51,835 bases of DNA from an uncultured Mycoplasmatota bacterium (lineage in GTDB: Bacteria; Bacillota_I; Bacilli_A; RF39; UBA660), in contig CAMMMH010000008.1 of NCBI GenBank assembly GCA_946497955.1, forward strand, positions 1-51,835, given 5' to 3'. Positions 51,463-51,835 of this stretch are shown one piece after another. A program made the position numbers and the translations under genes. The notes beneath the pieces are model-generated. The model did no database searches and was not told where the DNA came from. It was given only the letters and a program-made list of their open reading frames with translations. Each line of letters starts with the position of its first letter. Within the stretch, counting starts at the first letter, position 1.

Positions 51463-51499
51463 AAAAAAGAAGTAATACATAAAAACATACTACTTCTTA
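51463..51499 (-). terminator. Rho-independent terminator separating TR from the DGR protein genes
   Basis: Minus strand AAGAAGTAGTATGTTTTTATGTATTACTTCTTTTTT. Confidence 0.7.
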
Positions 51500-51671
51500 C
51501 TATCAAATTATTTTAATATAGGGATAGTTCAAGAACTTTATTCTAAGTTAATGAACATCTATATTATATATTTAGGGCAAAGCCCTGGGAATTAAACTTG
51601 TTTCCATTCAAAACTTCCTCTATTTGTAAGCCTTAGCCAACAAAATACGGTGACACTAGATTAATTTCTAG

Positions 51672-51790
51672 CCTTAGTAGGAATCTGGACGCACGGCGTT
51701 ATTGTTGTTGACATTGTTGTTATTCAGATTCTCATTCTCATTCCATACATTAGCATTACCATTATTGAAATCGGCCGGCGAGACCGTGTA
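51672..51790 (-). ncRNA. DGR template repeat (TR)
   Basis: Minus strand ...GTCTCGCCGGCCGATTTCAATAATGGTAATGCTAATGTATGGAATGAGAATGAGAATCTGAATAACAACAATGTCAACAACAATAACGCCGTGCGTCCAGATTCCTAC TAA; 15 AAY codons, stop in frame at 51827-51829 so not the C-terminus of a long ORF; boundaries approximate. Confidence 0.88.
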
Positions 51791-51835
51791 TAATCTAGTG
51801 TGTAAATAAAAAAACATACTAGATTTTTATTTATC

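Noticed and set aside
51672-51835. TR tract being the C-terminus of a target gene (i.e. a VR)
   Set aside because: The RPDSY frame has a stop at 51827-51829, leaving fewer than 55 codons; the tract also retains unmutated AAY runs, as expected for a template.

Overview
AT-rich, low-GC Gram-positive (Bacilli/Mollicutes-like, probably gut-derived; host inferred from gene content only) chromosomal segment. Most genes lie on the minus strand. Housekeeping genes include ileS with a T-box leader, murE, tex, a Ca2+ P-type ATPase, an ABC-F ATPase and dut. Two separate class III ribonucleotide reductase systems (nrdD/nrdG) are present, the second facing a divergent Crp/Fnr-type regulator across a perfect 24-bp palindrome. 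Accessory content: a TnpB-only IS element; a large thioester/SpaA-repeat adhesin with a VPNTS sorting-like signal; a double-module surface protein preceded by a terminator-bounded 19-codon micro-ORF; a DinJ antitoxin beside a decayed YafQ toxin; a three-gene 2-hydroxyacyl-CoA-dehydratase/activase-like operon; and a tandem pair of EEP-fold proteins that seem to have lost their catalytic motifs. The most notable element is at the right edge (49688-51835): a diversity-generating retroelement (DGR) with an RT carrying IGNVTSQ and YMDD, an Avd-like protein, a probable MutS-domain-I-like accessory protein, and an adenine-rich template repeat that conceptually encodes SPADFNNGNANVWNENENLNNNNVNNNNAVRPDSY-stop. 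No cognate variable repeat was seen in this window, so the target gene is probably outside it. All family calls are from reading the supplied translations; no database search was run.
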